Below are positions 10,033-25,925 of a stretch of DNA of 64,000 nt, one piece after another (position 1 is the stretch's first letter; each line of letters opens with the position of its first letter). The stretch spans positions 310,001 to 374,000 of the forward strand of contig JAIXMF010000004.1 in assembly GCA_025201365.1 (NCBI GenBank), written 5' to 3'. Both the position numbers and the translations under genes were made by a program. The notes under the pieces were generated by a model that did not search any database, was not told where the DNA came from, and saw only the letters and a program-made list of their open reading frames with translations. The DNA is from Syncephalis plumigaleata (Eukaryota; Zoopagomycota; Zoopagomycetes; Zoopagales; Piptocephalidaceae).

Positions 10033-11875
10033 TCAAGGCTGGCCATCAGCATAGAATAGATAGACAAGACGATATCGAATCCAAAAGGCTAGTAAGCTTC
10101 CAAGCAGTTGCAATACCATTACGGTCAGACATAGTCGATCCTCGCGCATTGGTCCCAGTCGTACCAGTAGGAAGTTGAGTATGGTAAAGTTTGAACAATA
10201 GACAGGGCGGTCTGGATCCTGTCGCAACTCCTCTGATGTAAGCCAAGTTAATTTGAGGTTGGCCACACCATTCGCATTCGTTGCATCAATACCCGCGGAA
10301 ATGTGCCGAGCACGCGTAACACGCGCTAGACCAAGTCGGTCGTATAGATTAACTAGCATGCGTCCACGTGTGGTCAGTGTTTTCAAGTCGGCCACGCTTG
10401 CTTCAAGTGTACCCGTGACACAATTTAGTCTAGATTTCGATGGTCATGCATATGCCACGTTTTGTTCACGGAGTTTAGCCGGCCAATAGACGTGGGTTAG
10501 GCACAAGTTAGATTCGTGACTAAGCAAATATACGCAGACGCAGACACAGGCACAGGCACAGGCCGAAGAAAAGAATAGACGTGCGTATGATCACTTACCG
10601 AGGCATGCGATGTCGTGGACAAGGGACAAGGTGAAATAGTTGAGGCAACGAGTAGGCAAAGTTGAACAATTGCGGAATAAAGAAGAGTAACGCGGTCTTG
10701 CTAAAATGACCGAGAATAGACACCACGGCAAATGTCATACCCGCAAAGTAGCAGTAAGTGTCGCCGACAAACACTCGAGCAGGGAACCTTAGAGGTATAC
10801 AAATGAAATTAGTCAAGTCAAGGCTATTCCTCCATTGTATGGTAGCTTACCAGTTATGCCATAGTAGTGCCAGAGATACACCAATGAATGGAAGTAGGAA
10901 GTGTAGCGAGAATAAGTGTGCACTCACCGCAGCCGGATTATCATCGTTCAAATGAAGGAAATCATTAAATGCAATTGATATCGCAATAATAAGTGATTGT
11001 CCCACTTCAAGTCCATTAATACCGGCTAATATATTAATGGCATTGGTGCAGAAGATGGATAGCATACTCATATACAAGTAGTAGAGTGGACCTGTACATT
11101 TATCATTGGGTAAGTTGTCGCTTATAACGCAATAATCGCTAGTGTGACTACTCACCCAGTTCAACTAGACGACCGAATAGCCAACGCATCGGTTGTGGCA
11201 TCACAATGGCCGTGGCACCGCCCGACTCGTAGTACACGGCGAGTAACGGAATAGAAGCAATGCATGGTAGTAGTAGTTTGTGTCGCCAGCGAATATCAAA
11301 CACGTCATCGGCGAATCCTAGCAAGGCCATACTCTGTAAGGACAAGAGTGCCGACAACATATCACCAAGCTATAGATATATGGATATACGCATATAAGTA
11401 TATTGATATCGATATCACTCTTTATTACTTGCCTTGTTTTGTGAGAAGCGGAATTGTGGTCCACCACCCTCGCCTGTCTCCATCCAGCTTAGAAATGGAA
11501 ATGGAATCAATAGGAACAGTACAACAAGATAGACAGAAGCTGTCGCTAGACCTAGACTTTCCGGACTAGTGAATTGGTTAGAAACAAGATGCATAGTAAT
11601 GCGCTAGTATGTTATTGACTGATGACTTACAGCTCGCGCGATTCCTTCTTTAGTAGATCACGGCCCTTTAGATTAGCCTTTAGGAATGCACTGCCTACAT
11701 AGGGTATGAGAAGGAATGTCGACACGCCAGCAACAACGGTAGCGAGTAGCATTACTAGTAGTATGCGGCTACTCTCTTTTGGTATGAATAGTTCAAATAG
11801 ACCATGCTGATGAGCCATGGATAGACCCACTATACTGCTGGTCAGCCCTATAACGGCTGCTGTTTTAGCGGACAT
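10033..11875 (-). CDS. ALG7: UDP-GlcNAc:dolichyl-phosphate GlcNAc-1-phosphotransferase
   Basis: Catalyses the first committed step of N-glycan precursor assembly at the ER membrane, and is the target of tunicamycin. The spliced protein starts [14 protein letters not shown] at 11875. Family hallmarks appear in order: [32 protein letters not shown] (acidic loop), [36 protein letters not shown], then [17 protein letters not shown] and [11 protein letters not shown]. The last exon ends YLFYADGQP at 10033. Many hydrophobic segments fit a ten-helix membrane enzyme. At least four introns are seen. The one at 11370-11432 has a GC donor (AACAAG|GCAAGT) and a normal AG acceptor, and keeps frame. Start and stop are both visible, so the gene looks intact. 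Confidence 0.93.
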
Positions 11876-12228
11876 TAGCTTAATATTGGTGTGGCTGACT
11901 GATTAGAATAAGAGAAGAACGTTGTTGGGTCAACAAGCAACGAGTGTCGTGTCGTGTCGAGTATGTTGTTGTTGTATTCACGAGTGATAAAAACGACGGG
12001 AACACACATGTAATGAATGCGATTATGACCCGACTCCGCGCTTTCTTTTCCCTAAACATTGCCCGAATTAGGAAGATGAACGTGTTCGAATAAACACGGC
12101 TATCTATTCTTTGTTTCTTTGCTGTAATAAATGATATAACTAGTAGAACATTTTGTATTGTGTTTATTATATATAAATATCAATGTTAATAACATATGTC
12201 ATCAGCCTAGTGTATGCTTCTTGTGTTA
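11876..12228. other. Intergenic region, ALG7 promoter side / U11-48K 3' side
   Basis: About 350 bp of AT-rich sequence with repeated GTGTCGTGTCG-like runs near 11945. No gene, RNA or recognisable site is seen beyond the expected ALG7 5' flank and the 3' flank of the minus-strand gene ending at 12229. Confidence 0.5.
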
Positions 12229-13999
12229 TCACTGTTTCTTCTCAATAGTAGTTGCACTCAATGTCAATTCTTGCATATACTCATTAATCAGCTCACGATG
12301 TATCTATCAGTATCGTTTAGCGTCGTATTACTAGCCTAATGCTAATATACATATATCTACACACGTACCTGAGTCTGTGATCGTTTTGTAATATGTACAT
12401 TCTTGGCACGGTATGCGCGTCGTCGTCGTTTATAGTCTCGCTCTTGGCTTATCTTCTCCAGTAGTGATAGTTCTTTTTCGTGTTCTATCTCAATGTATTA
12501 ACACGTATGATTTCAACGCGTACTATGCCATACATACCTGTCATCGCCGATGTATCATCAGTCGTCGTAGTAAGTTGCAATATAGTTGTATCATGAATAT
12601 CGTGTAGTTCTTTTGCTATGTCTACAGTTCTAGCATGATCATGATACATGGCATTCAGTCGACCCAATGATGGTGCACACGTACGATTGAATACCTATCA
12701 TCAGTATGTTAGATACGATAGCATGATTTACACTATACGAACCGGTGAGATTGGATGTGCATAATCAATGCAAACTATATTATTACTAGTGGTATCCAGC
12801 ACTTTAATGCCTTGTAGATTACTAGATGTCGAGTGAAGCTATCTCCATCTTATTAGTACAGTAATGATACTAAACGCATCAGTTTATATCGATTTACCTG
12901 ATGCACAAGCTGATTCCGCTCCTTTTCTTTATCCAATAATGATAGCATAAATTGCCACAACTCATACACCATATCCGATGAATCTACGTGTAATTAGTTA
13001 GCTACTAGTGCCAATAGTTAAGTAACAACATACCATTATGGAATATAGGCAATAAATAGGTATATATCTGGATAGCATTCCAGCCATCACGATTAATCAT
13101 TTGATCAAGCTGTCGAGATAGCTTTACCGCATCTCGTAATATTAGATCTTGCATTGGCATATAGAGTAGCCACCAGTTAATGAGCCAGCCTCGTATCAAT
13201 CCAGATGGAATAGCATGCCTAGGTATTCTGTACAAATAATAGAAAGGAGACACGTATTGATTAGCAGTTTTACATTGGATAATTAGCTAGTTAACTTCTT
13301 CTTCTTCTTACGCTGGAAACTGAAGGTCTGCCGCTTGTTTACCTAATCGATTCCACGATTTATCTGGTTGTAAATACCTACAATGATGAACGTTCAATTA
13401 CTACTCAAATGATTACAACTATGCTAGTTCAACTTACTCTAGCAGTAGTTCCATACGAGTTGTACCATCAGCAGCCACAAGTGCACCACCTATACTAGTG
13501 TTTGTTATTATCATTTTGTAATCTATCTATCCATATATCTATTCGTATTATCATCTACCTTCACGTTGAAATGTAGTGACAGTAGGTGCTTTCTCGTAAA
13601 ACCATTGCTGACTACATGTCTACTAGTGGCAGCTATTTAGCATGTAAACACTGACTTGACCACTACGTATATCATACTTGCCTCCAATTCTATCCTATGG
13701 CAGCCTTGTTGTTTCTGTTCACAACGCCAACAATGCTTAGCGAATACATGTCGGGGCACAAAGTGGCCCAGGTTAAACGGACAGTACAGCTTGTCAACCT
13801 AGTAGTTGTTATAGCGTAAGGAAAACAAAAGTCAATACTACATGAATAGATAGGGTTGCATTCCTCGTCGGCGTATAATTACCCGTTGTTGATTCCTTTT
13901 CTGCATATTCTTCTCGAACACCAAGTTCAACTGCTTCCATTGTGTTTGCGCCTGTTGTGCCGCTGTCTCTAGTTGTTTTACTTGCACGTGAATATCCAT
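12229..13999 (-). CDS. SNRNP48: U11/U12 minor spliceosome 48-kDa protein (U11-48K)
   Basis: Start at 13999 (MDIHVQVKQLETAAQQ). The second exon holds a CHHC zinc finger, CPFNLGHFVPRHVFAKHCW then RC, with the C-x5-H-x9-H-x3-C spacing of U11-48K, TRM13 and GTSF1. The next exon reads QWFYEKAPTVTTFQREG, like the FFYEN segment after the human finger. The decisive part is near the C-terminus: ISQERDYKRRRRAYRAKNVH then ITKRS, almost the human RDYKRRRQSYRAKNVHITKK signature, then a final exon ending ELTLSATTIEKKQ at 12229. U11-48K contacts the 5' splice site of U12-type introns. The intron at 13608-13681 is GC-AG (TTGGAG|GCAAGT). Middle exons (about 12.6-13.5 kb) were only partly resolved. Confidence 0.85.
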
Positions 14000-14202
14000 A
14001 GATTCGTGTTGGTGGTGGCGGTGGTGATGGTATAAGGTGAACGAGTAAGTGGATTCCTTTCCGCTGCCTTTTCCCCCTTTCTATCACGAGAAAAGATTTT
14101 TTTCCTTTTATAAAGCAACGTTTAAAAAACACGCTCGATGGCGTATAGCATCGGGCGATTTTCTATCTGTTGTTGTTGTTGCTGCTGTTGCTTTTTCTGG
14201 CC

Positions 14203-15634
14203 ATGACTGATCAGCGAGGCCCGCGTCATCGGCGAACAGTTTCCTGGTTCCTTCCCTTGCCGGCCACGCGAACGAGCGGTCGTTTCGTTCCGTTGACGGG
14301 AGTACTCATCGCTGTAGCCGCCTACTGGTGCATATCGCTTCTGTCCACACTTATCAACAAATGGCTACTAAGTACTAGTGAATTCAAGTTTCCCTTTCCA
14401 CATACTATCACTTGGTGTCAGCTTGTATTTGCTATTATTTGGCTTAATGGCCTACGACGATCTCAGCTATGGTGAGTTAGGTGAACGTTCACGCTAGATT
14501 AGATGAGGCGATTCATCTCGACTCGATATTAACATCAGTTGTTCCTATGTTGTTTTTATACTACTACTACTATTATTACTACTAGGCCTAGTTCCACATT
14601 ACACTGGAATCATACATCTATTAGTATGCGACGTTTACTGCCGCTGGCACTTGTTTACACGATAATGCTTACCGCTAATAATATGTCGTTGCAATATCTA
14701 TGCGTTGCATCCTATCAGGTAAATCACATCCGACTAGTAATAAGCTAATACTGATCTATCTCATCTATTAATATATATATATGTACACGCTTGTAGTTGG
14801 TTAAATGTTTAAGCATTGGATTCACACCTATGTTAATGTATTTCATATTGAGCAAACGACCATCTCTATTAGCAATGGCCGCTACCTTACTTACAATACT
14901 TGGTGGTGCAATTGTATGGATGCCTGATGCGATATTTACCGGTGTTGGTGTGATCTACGGACTAGTAGCAAGTAGCAGTATTGCACTCTATCGATTGTAT
15001 GCAAGAAAGTTACTATTCCGAATGGAGTATCCAGTCATGTACGTAATAATGGTCAATCTATAATATAAATAAGAATAGGATTAATAACTAATCTATACGA
15101 CATTTATAGTTTTATCTATTATCGATGTACTGCACTAGCCGTTGTTATTATTGGCATCGTTGTAGTCATGTCGGGTGAATTACACGGCGTGGTTAACGCT
15201 TACTTCCTGAGTTCCCCTCGATTCTGGATGATCACGGGTATACAAGCGACTACCGGGCTGGCCACTGCACTTTCCTTACTCTTTGTGATTCAAATGGCGA
15301 ATCCAGTTACTAGTGCTGCAGCAACTATTATTAAAGTAAAGTATTACTATAATGACAACAGCAATGACAATGACACATTGCTCATATACGCTACTAACTT
15401 GTAACATTCTTATTTAGCTATTTATGCAAAATATTCTAGCTGCTTTATTATTCGGTAATCCAATTGGATGGCAGGTAAATATTGTCAAGTTTAACTAAAT
15501 GACACCACTTATTAATGATTATATCATACATTATTCACTACAATATCTAGCAATATACCGGTTTCCTTATGGTAGTAGGTGGATTTATGTTAAGTCTTAA
15601 TGATCAAGAACAAGCTCGACCGAAACCTCGTTGA
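14203..15634 (+). CDS. Nucleotide-sugar / triose-phosphate transporter family protein, GDP-fucose transporter-like
   Basis: Drug/metabolite transporter superfamily, about ten membrane helices. From ATG at 14203 (MTDQRGPRHRRTVSW) it reads AAYWCISLLSTLINKWLLST, the N-terminal TPT signature. It continues LQYLCVASYQ spliced to LVKCLSIGFTPMLMYFILS, GLVASSSIALYRLYARKLLF, and QMANPVTSAAATIIKLFMQN near the end. The last residues LNDQEQARPKPR stop at 15634. The SLC35C1 (GDP-fucose, Golgi) group is the closest I recognise by the AYW/INKWLL and TSAAATIIK blocks, but substrate cannot be fixed from sequence alone. Its stop codon directly abuts the stop of the opposite-strand gene at 15635, so the two 3' UTRs must overlap. 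Confidence 0.8.
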
Positions 15635-17298
15635 TTAAACAAGTTTATGAAGAGGAGAAGAAGGGGGAGTTGCTGTTGTTGTTGCTGTTGCATCATTGCA
15701 AATCACACGATATCGATCCTGAAAAGCATCCAAATCGACGTAGGTGCCACGTAAATGACGATGTCCCGAGTTAGCGTCGAATGCTCGTCGACCGTGTAGC
15801 ACACGTCGATTAGCGAATATGACACATTGTCCTTTTTGTAGTGTATACTCAATTTGCATGCCATCTTCATGTAGAATAGATTCGAAATGACTAAAAGCTC
15901 GGTAGAAATCACGTTGTACATTGATGTCGGCAATCTCTAACATGCCTTGAAATGGTGGTGCATAATTAACCATGAGTGGCGAGTTTTGCGCCATGTAGCC
16001 TAGTGCACTAGTAGCTGCTATCGTATTATTATGATGATTATGATTATTGTTAGTATTTGGTACAGTCACCGTCATAAGATCATCGGAGGCAATGATGGTA
16101 GGTCGACGGAATCTCAAATGATGTCCATCATTTTGATAGTGGAATGTTACAGGAATTGAGCGTAATACATTAAAGTCATGAGATGAACGCTGCTTCAGTT
16201 CATGAACAGCGCGGTAAGCATCGGCAAATACACTAGAACCACCGGTTACTGAATTGGCTACACAATGAAGTAGTTGTAGGCCGGGTGGTGACTCAAAGTA
16301 CAATAGATCCATGTGTAAATCTAGGTCAACATCAGTGTAGGCGATATTCTTAGCTTGTGGAACACTTTTTACATCCCAACTACGTCCGTAGAATGTCTCT
16401 CTAATTGGACCAAATCGTTCGGCTATCTTTTCAACTTGCAATACTTGATCGGGTACACCGTCAATAAAACACAAACCATATCTAGCTAGTAGATGTAGAC
16501 AACGATGTAGACCCGTGGAGGAATGACGCTCTCCACCTTCCATTAAATCATGATAATCCACCCAAAGCTGCGAGAATGTCACATCGTTAGCACGCCAGAA
16601 TACAGGCGGTTCAAGCCAGCTTGTCGGTTGCCATAATCCATTGGCGGGTGTTTGTAACAGCATGGATAATGGATAATAGCTCGTGTGTTCACCTGATCGA
16701 TGAGTTAGATCAGCAGACCATGTAATTTTTACTGTTTGATTATTATCGATTAATTCAATCTGTTTCGGTTGTATATCCAATGGAATATCACCCGTGGAAT
16801 GCATCTTTTGACGATGATCAGTGTGAATACACGCCGTACACGGGCAATGATCACGTAGCCATACATGACTATATGTTAAAGAATGTTGCTGACTATCATG
16901 TCTTTCCTTGCTTATCATCATTGTAGGGTGGTATCATTAGAACGAATGTCTCGTATTACAAGTGGAGATGATAATTCGCCACTTGTACTACCAGCAAATA
17001 GTGACTGAGTGATTTTATGCTGCACGTTAGACTGACTACTACTACTACTACTACTACTACGAGTACTATTGCTGCTGTTGCTACTAGTGTTGCGATTACT
17101 ATTTGTCTTGGTGGAATAACTGTTGCTTTGTTGCCAACCACTTAGTGAGTTATGGTAACAAGACAGTAATGAGGCGGTGAACCTCGGTCTTCTTACAATA
17201 TTACTTGCTGGTCGACCAAGAGTAATAAGACTGCGTAACAACATGGTTAGAAGGAGTGGAAAAAGAAGGAAATAGGAAAGGAGTCGATGTATTGTCAT
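15635..17298 (-). CDS. Gamma-butyrobetaine / trimethyllysine dioxygenase family protein (frame break near 16920)
   Basis: Fe(II)/2-oxoglutarate dioxygenase of carnitine synthesis. The 428-codon part starting MMISKERHD at 16921 has the N-terminal Zn-binding region (HVWLRDHCPCTACIH), the HxD iron ligands (LHMDLLYFESPPGLQLLHC) and the distal His/Arg (RVLHGRRAFD). A separate 126-codon frame upstream (17298-16918) supplies a basic, Ser/Asn-rich leader (LLRSLITLGRPASNIVRR) that looks like a mitochondrial targeting peptide and ends LVIRDIRSNDTTLQ. The two frames overlap at ATGA. I found no intron joining them in frame, so either one base is missing here or translation starts at the inner ATG. Butyrobetaine versus trimethyllysine specificity is undetermined. 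Confidence 0.82.
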
Positions 17299-17645
17299 AA
17301 GATGGAGGAACGGGATGTGAAATGACCGAGATCTAATCTCTCACTCACTCACTCTTAATATTCATGAATCAATGAATACGGTTGTATTATTAACCGATGG
17401 ATATATTAAGACTGAATTAATTAACATGTCAGGGTATTATTAACCACAATGGCAATCATGCGTGTTAGTTACACACATACATAATTAATACTGAGGCTGT
17501 TAATATGATGTATACTAAACATATATGTTCCATTAGTAAAAAGTACCTGTGTTTATATACTTATTTATTGTTGTAGAATCATATTACAGCATATATATAT
17601 ATGTATATTGCATTCATTATATGACACTACATAAGTTACTGCTTC
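17299..17645. other. Intergenic region
   Basis: About 350 bp of AT-rich sequence between the dioxygenase promoter and the P5CDH 3' end, with a (CTCA)n tract near 17340. No further feature is recognised. Confidence 0.5.
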
Positions 17646-21476
<3,831 letters not shown>

Positions 21477-22137
21477 GGTTACAGTATCGTGGTATGGACA
21501 GTCCAACAGTAGTAGTAGTAGCAGCAAGATAGAAGTGAAAAGTAGGATAAGAGGACGACTACGTAAGTTCGAAGGTACGATCTTATTTATACGTTTAAAT
21601 GCCGCTGTGACATTCACATCCATTCATTCATTACGAATTGACGTCATCAAGGGTAAATTTGCCCCAACGAAGAATGAAAGCACGTCCATTAGCGCGATAT
21701 TGTTCACGTGGATCAAATAACCCTGGTGTATCCACAATGATTACTCGTACACACGTGTAGAACCTTGATGACGCCTACTTGTCTACTTGTCATCTTCAGT
21801 ATAAATACCTAAATAGTAGATGGTATATAGTCATTAAAGCTAGAACATTGCAAATGGATTCATTCAATGCGTATTGTAATTTCTACGGTAATAGTGTATA
21901 TTTTATATCGATGAATAACAGGGAACAAGGATAGATATCTACATGTCATGACGATCAATCCAATCTGTGTGATGTAGATCATGTTTCTTGAGTAATGCCA
22001 TTCTTATCTGAATCGCATCAATCAGTTTAGATTGCACTTGCTTCCTAATTGGTGGCTAGGAATCACGTCATCGTCCGTCTACGCGTTATATCTTCTGCTC
22101 ACTCGTTTCTCTTCCCTCTTGCGTCTATATTGTCAAC
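21477..22137. promoter_or_regulatory. Divergent promoter region of P5CDH and homoserine dehydrogenase
   Basis: About 660 bp separate the two start codons, which face away from each other. An (AGT)n tract lies at 21508-21525. CACGTG-like E-box motifs occur near 21703. No gene is seen. Shared control is possible but not shown. Confidence 0.4.
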
Positions 22138-23420
22138 ATGCTTACTATTGGTATTATTGGTTGTGGTCTCGTTGGTGCAGAGCTTGTTGATCAGCTTCTA
22201 GCTGATAGTCAACAGGCTCCTACTATTAGGCGCTTTCAAATTACTGCACTAGCACGTTCACGCACTATGCTATTGGCAACACCCGACCAACCACTGTACA
22301 AAGATAATTGGCGAGCTCAGTTGGCTTCCTCTGAAGCTATCGACCTGAAGGCATTTGCCCGTCATTTGGCGACTAATGCTCCCGCCTGCATTGTCGACTG
22401 CACTTCCGAGAACACTATCGCTGCTCAGTATCCGGTCTGGCTTCAGCAGGGTATCTCCATTGTCACGCCGAATAAGAAGGCGTTTAGCGGTGATCTTTCT
22501 CTACTGCAGTCTATTAGGGCCATTGCCAATGGACAGCCAGGTCGTCCTCTAGTACGTCATGAAAGCACGGTAGGTGCCGGTCTTCCTGTTATCGCCACCC
22601 TCGAGGATCTTGTGGCCACCGGGGATGAGGTCGCCCGTATTGAGGGTGTGTTCTCTGGCACGCTCTCCTATCTCTTCAATAGATACGCGGCAGCTGGTAA
22701 TAATGAACGATTCTCGGATATTGTCAAGGAAGCTAAGCAGCTAGGCTACACGGTAGGAATCGATTCAATGCCACAGATGTAATGGTGTATCATATACTAA
22801 TGCACTGGTCTACTTGTACAGGAACCTGATCCGCGTGATGATCTCAATGGCATGGATGTAGCACGTAAGGTGAGATCTTACGATAGTACACCATCTATAT
22901 AACATGAATCATTGCTAACTATTATGTGTTTAGGTGGTTATCCTTGCTCGCACTGCCGGACTTGACATTTCACTTGACGAGATACCAGTGGAGAATATCG
23001 TGCCTGAAGCATTGCGAAATGCATCATCTGCTGACGAATTCCTAGCAAGTCTACCCGATTACGATGAGCATTTCGCTCAATTACGTGCAGCTGCTCAAGC
23101 GGAAAACAAAGCGCTACGTTATGTCGGTCTTGTTGATTTAGCAAATCGTCGGGCTTCCGTTACTCTTGCCAAGTAAGTACTATAAACTCTACGGGAAACG
23201 AATAAAGATTAACGAATAAAACCGGCGCACATCCATCCTCTACAGATATCCGATGTCGCATCCATTAGCCGGACTAACCGGAAGTGATAATCTAGTTGCT
23301 TTTACAACAAAGCGTTTCCCTAGTCCACTAATTATTCAAGGTGCCGGTGCCGGTGCTGCCGTTACAGCGTTTGGATGCTACGCTGACCTATTAAAGGTTT
23401 ATACTGCCACTTCACGTTAA
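22138..23420 (+). CDS. HOM6: Homoserine dehydrogenase
   Basis: Reduces aspartate semialdehyde to homoserine with NAD(P)H, the branch point to threonine and methionine. Starts MLTIGIIGCGLVGAELVDQL at 22138 with the Rossmann GxGxxG loop. It continues GISIVTPNKKAFSG, HESTVGAGLPVIATL (family signature) and FSGTLSYLFN, then KEAKQLGYT spliced to EPDPRDDLNGMDVARK, which contains the catalytic Lys/Asp region. Later exons read VVILARTAGLDISLDEIPVE and YPMSHPLAGLTGSDNLVAFT, ending LLKVYTATSR. Three short introns are seen (from 22753, about 22873 and 23174). It is the short monofunctional fungal form, not fused to aspartokinase. Length is about 370 residues versus 359 in yeast. Confidence 0.95.
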
Positions 23421-24569
23421 CCCCGCGAACACTGCTTACTCTAGGAGAATAAAGAGCAAGCTTATAGGATAAAGGAATTAATAAATAACTTGGTTGATGA
23501 TGAGTATGTTATCATTATTGCTATTGTTGTTGCACGGCATGTAATAAAATTAATTCTCTTTATTCACTCTCATTTCTATTTACATTTACATTTACTAAAT
23601 ATCTCAAACTGGTATAAATGTAAATATGAATTTCATTGCAGCACAAGCATGTTCTAGACACTTGACAATTGCAGATAACGGTGCTCAGTCAGGTGTACTG
23701 GTTATATGTCGAGATGGCGGTACACAAGTACTAAGCGGAAGGTACAGCTATACACCATTGTAATAATTGAACAAGGAGCTATATCATATTGCTGCCAGTC
23801 CACTGTACTAAAACAGTAACAGCGTGCTAGTCAGATGATGATGGTACAATCCATAAACGGCATTAATGGCCTGTGCTTGCAATTGAGGAATAGCCTAGTA
23901 TTATGCATGCGTATATACCTGTAGAGTCAGTATTTGACGATAAATCGTTTACAGCAACGCACGTTGCATTCGCAAAGGAAAAAGGGCTCATTAGACATGA
24001 CAAAAGCCTCGAACTTCATGCTGTAGTCCATTGTGCGCATTTGGTGCTAAGTATGGTATACGCATTTCTTCCTAAATCAATTAATCATTTATTGTAGAGC
24101 AGGTTATGATGAAATCCTTTTTTAATAATCCACGTGTATCACTAATAGAAAGATAGACGCGTGATAGGCATAACATACACGCTAAATGGTGTCAACTTGT
24201 TTGTCAACGGGTGGTGGAGCGGATATAGTATAATGCCTTACGCCGAATTAGGCCAATATGAGGAGTAAACCTGAAAGCCATGACGAATGGAATAGCCTGT
24301 TTGCTTACGATCATGCGATAGGTAAATCTATTTACGGTAATAGCTCGTTTGCTCAATGACCATTGCTTGACTGTGCTATAAAAGTTAACCTGATTTTGGT
24401 GTAGTTGCCGTACGTGAACACACTATATACCAACCATCTCAGCTGCTACCATTATTACCATTATTACTATTACTATTATTGCTCACCTAGTTAATACTCC
24501 ACTTCTTTCGTGCTGTACTCTAGAAAAGTGTACCACAAGTACTTTGTTGTTTATAGTCCTGTCATAATC
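23421..24569. other. Intergenic region with unrecognised coding-like fragments
   Basis: Between HOM6 and the membrane-protein gene. Two short frames look protein-like but match no family I can name: about 23627-23764 (+; LTIADNGAQSGVLVICRDGG) and 23903-24097 (+; SFTATHVAFAKEKGLIRHDK). The first faintly resembles the N-terminus of ribosomal protein uL14 (DNSGA motif), but the rest does not follow. They may be decayed exons of one gene or chance. The rest is AT-rich with a (TTA)n tract near 24450-24480. Confidence 0.3.
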
Positions 24570-25615
24570 ATGTTTGGCTTTCCACCCGAGGTTGATCTCG
24601 GTACCGAGTGGAAGAAGAATGCTACCACACTTGGTAATATTCTTTTGTATCCTGTTGGGGAAATGAATGCCAACGAATATCTTATGGGTTCGAGGGATGC
24701 CGACGAGACTCGAGAGCGTATGTATGGTATTCAACTCCACACGCTGCTTACCTTGATGGTGGGCGTTCTATCCATCGATAATATCATAAAATCCATCAAG
24801 TTGATCAGACGAAATCGTAGGGCATTCACCGGATGGTGCTGTCTACTCATGTCGATATTCAGCTTTAATTATGGCGTATTATTCGTAGCGTTCATCTTTC
24901 CCAATGGTGTATCTTGTCGGAAGATATTGTGGAATGCAATGATCGGCTATGTTATCTCGTTGGAGTGCTCCAACTTACTCTTACTTTACAAAGCCTATTG
25001 CGTGGTGCAGCGTAAATATCTGATTGTACTATTTGGCGTGCTAATCACCCTATTCGCTCCCGCTCTACTCTATACTGACTTGGCCGTGGGTCTCGCCACC
25101 ATTGAGCCGTATATTGGTTGCACGATTATACTGCCTTTCTACAAGCCATGGCTCGTATTTGCTGCGAGAACACCTGTGGACCTATTTCTTAGTGCCGTAT
25201 TCATACGTGTCATTCATCATCAATATCGTACCTTTGGCTCCGAGGCATGGGGTCGACTTTTACGTGATGGCATTCAAACTGCTTGTCTAGTGGTGATCTG
25301 CAATGTTTTCTGCACTATTATCCTGTTAACGCAAGCATTCGGTGGATGTACAAACTTTATTTACATGTTTGACTGGTAAGATTCGCATTGCGTGCATTTG
25401 GATGCACAAGTATATAACTAATACTATTATGAACATGCTACTTGTATGATAGGTTGACTACCGTCACTTTACTAGTGAATAGCAGTTACTATATGAAACG
25501 AGCACTTGCCACGAGTAACAAGCCAAAGACCGAGTTTATTCTTAATATCGCCGATATTGCCACTGCTCGAACACTCTCCCCTGATCAGCCGGTGCCTTCA
25601 ACTGACCAAGTATAA
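24570..25615 (+). CDS. Orphan multipass membrane protein (about seven helices)
   Basis: Two exons; the first runs from ATG 24570 (MFGFPPEVDLGTEWKK) to the GTAAGA donor after FIYMFDW, and the second runs to the stop at 25615 (W LTTVTLLVNSSYYMKRALA ... PSTDQV). About 340 residues. Hydrophobic segments include LLTLMVGVLSIDNI, WCCLLMSIFSFNYGVLFVAF, GYVISLECSNLLLLY, LIVLFGVLITLFAPALLY, FAARTPVDLFLSAVFIRV and ACLVVICNVFCTIILLTQAF. A soluble N-terminus of about 45 residues precedes the first helix. The layout suits a seven-helix receptor-like protein, but I see no family motif, so receptor function is speculation. Such lineage-restricted 7TM families are known in zoopagomycete and mucoromycete fungi. 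Confidence 0.75.
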
Positions 25616-25713
25616 AATAATAAGTGTCTTGTAAATTGCTGTTGTTTATGGAAATAAAAACTCGCTGATATGCTTGTAAATATATATGGCTCCATTACAT
25701 TGTGAGTAGTATA

Positions 25714-25905
25714 CAGGATTTCCCCTCTGAATAACGCTGTTAGCCTTCTGTTTTACGAATAAATAATAGCTATGATGATAAAACTTACGTATTTAGATGT
25801 GAGAGTGATAATCCTCAACTGCTAGGGCAATGATAATTACTCAATAGTAATAACAATGCGATAATGGTGTTAACAATTGAATAGATTATTGATTAATAAA
25901 TATTT
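25714..25905. mobile_element. Decayed copy of the CAGGC/CAGTG TIR family
   Basis: Begins TACAGGATTTCCCCTCTGAA, a degraded left terminus, followed by the family's GTTAGCCTTCTGTTTTACGA and later AACTGCTAGGGCAATGATAA and GGTGTTAACAATTGAAT blocks that match 31.1 kb. The right terminus is lost. No coding capacity. Confidence 0.6.
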
Positions 25906-25925
25906 ATTATAAGATTAGTACATTA

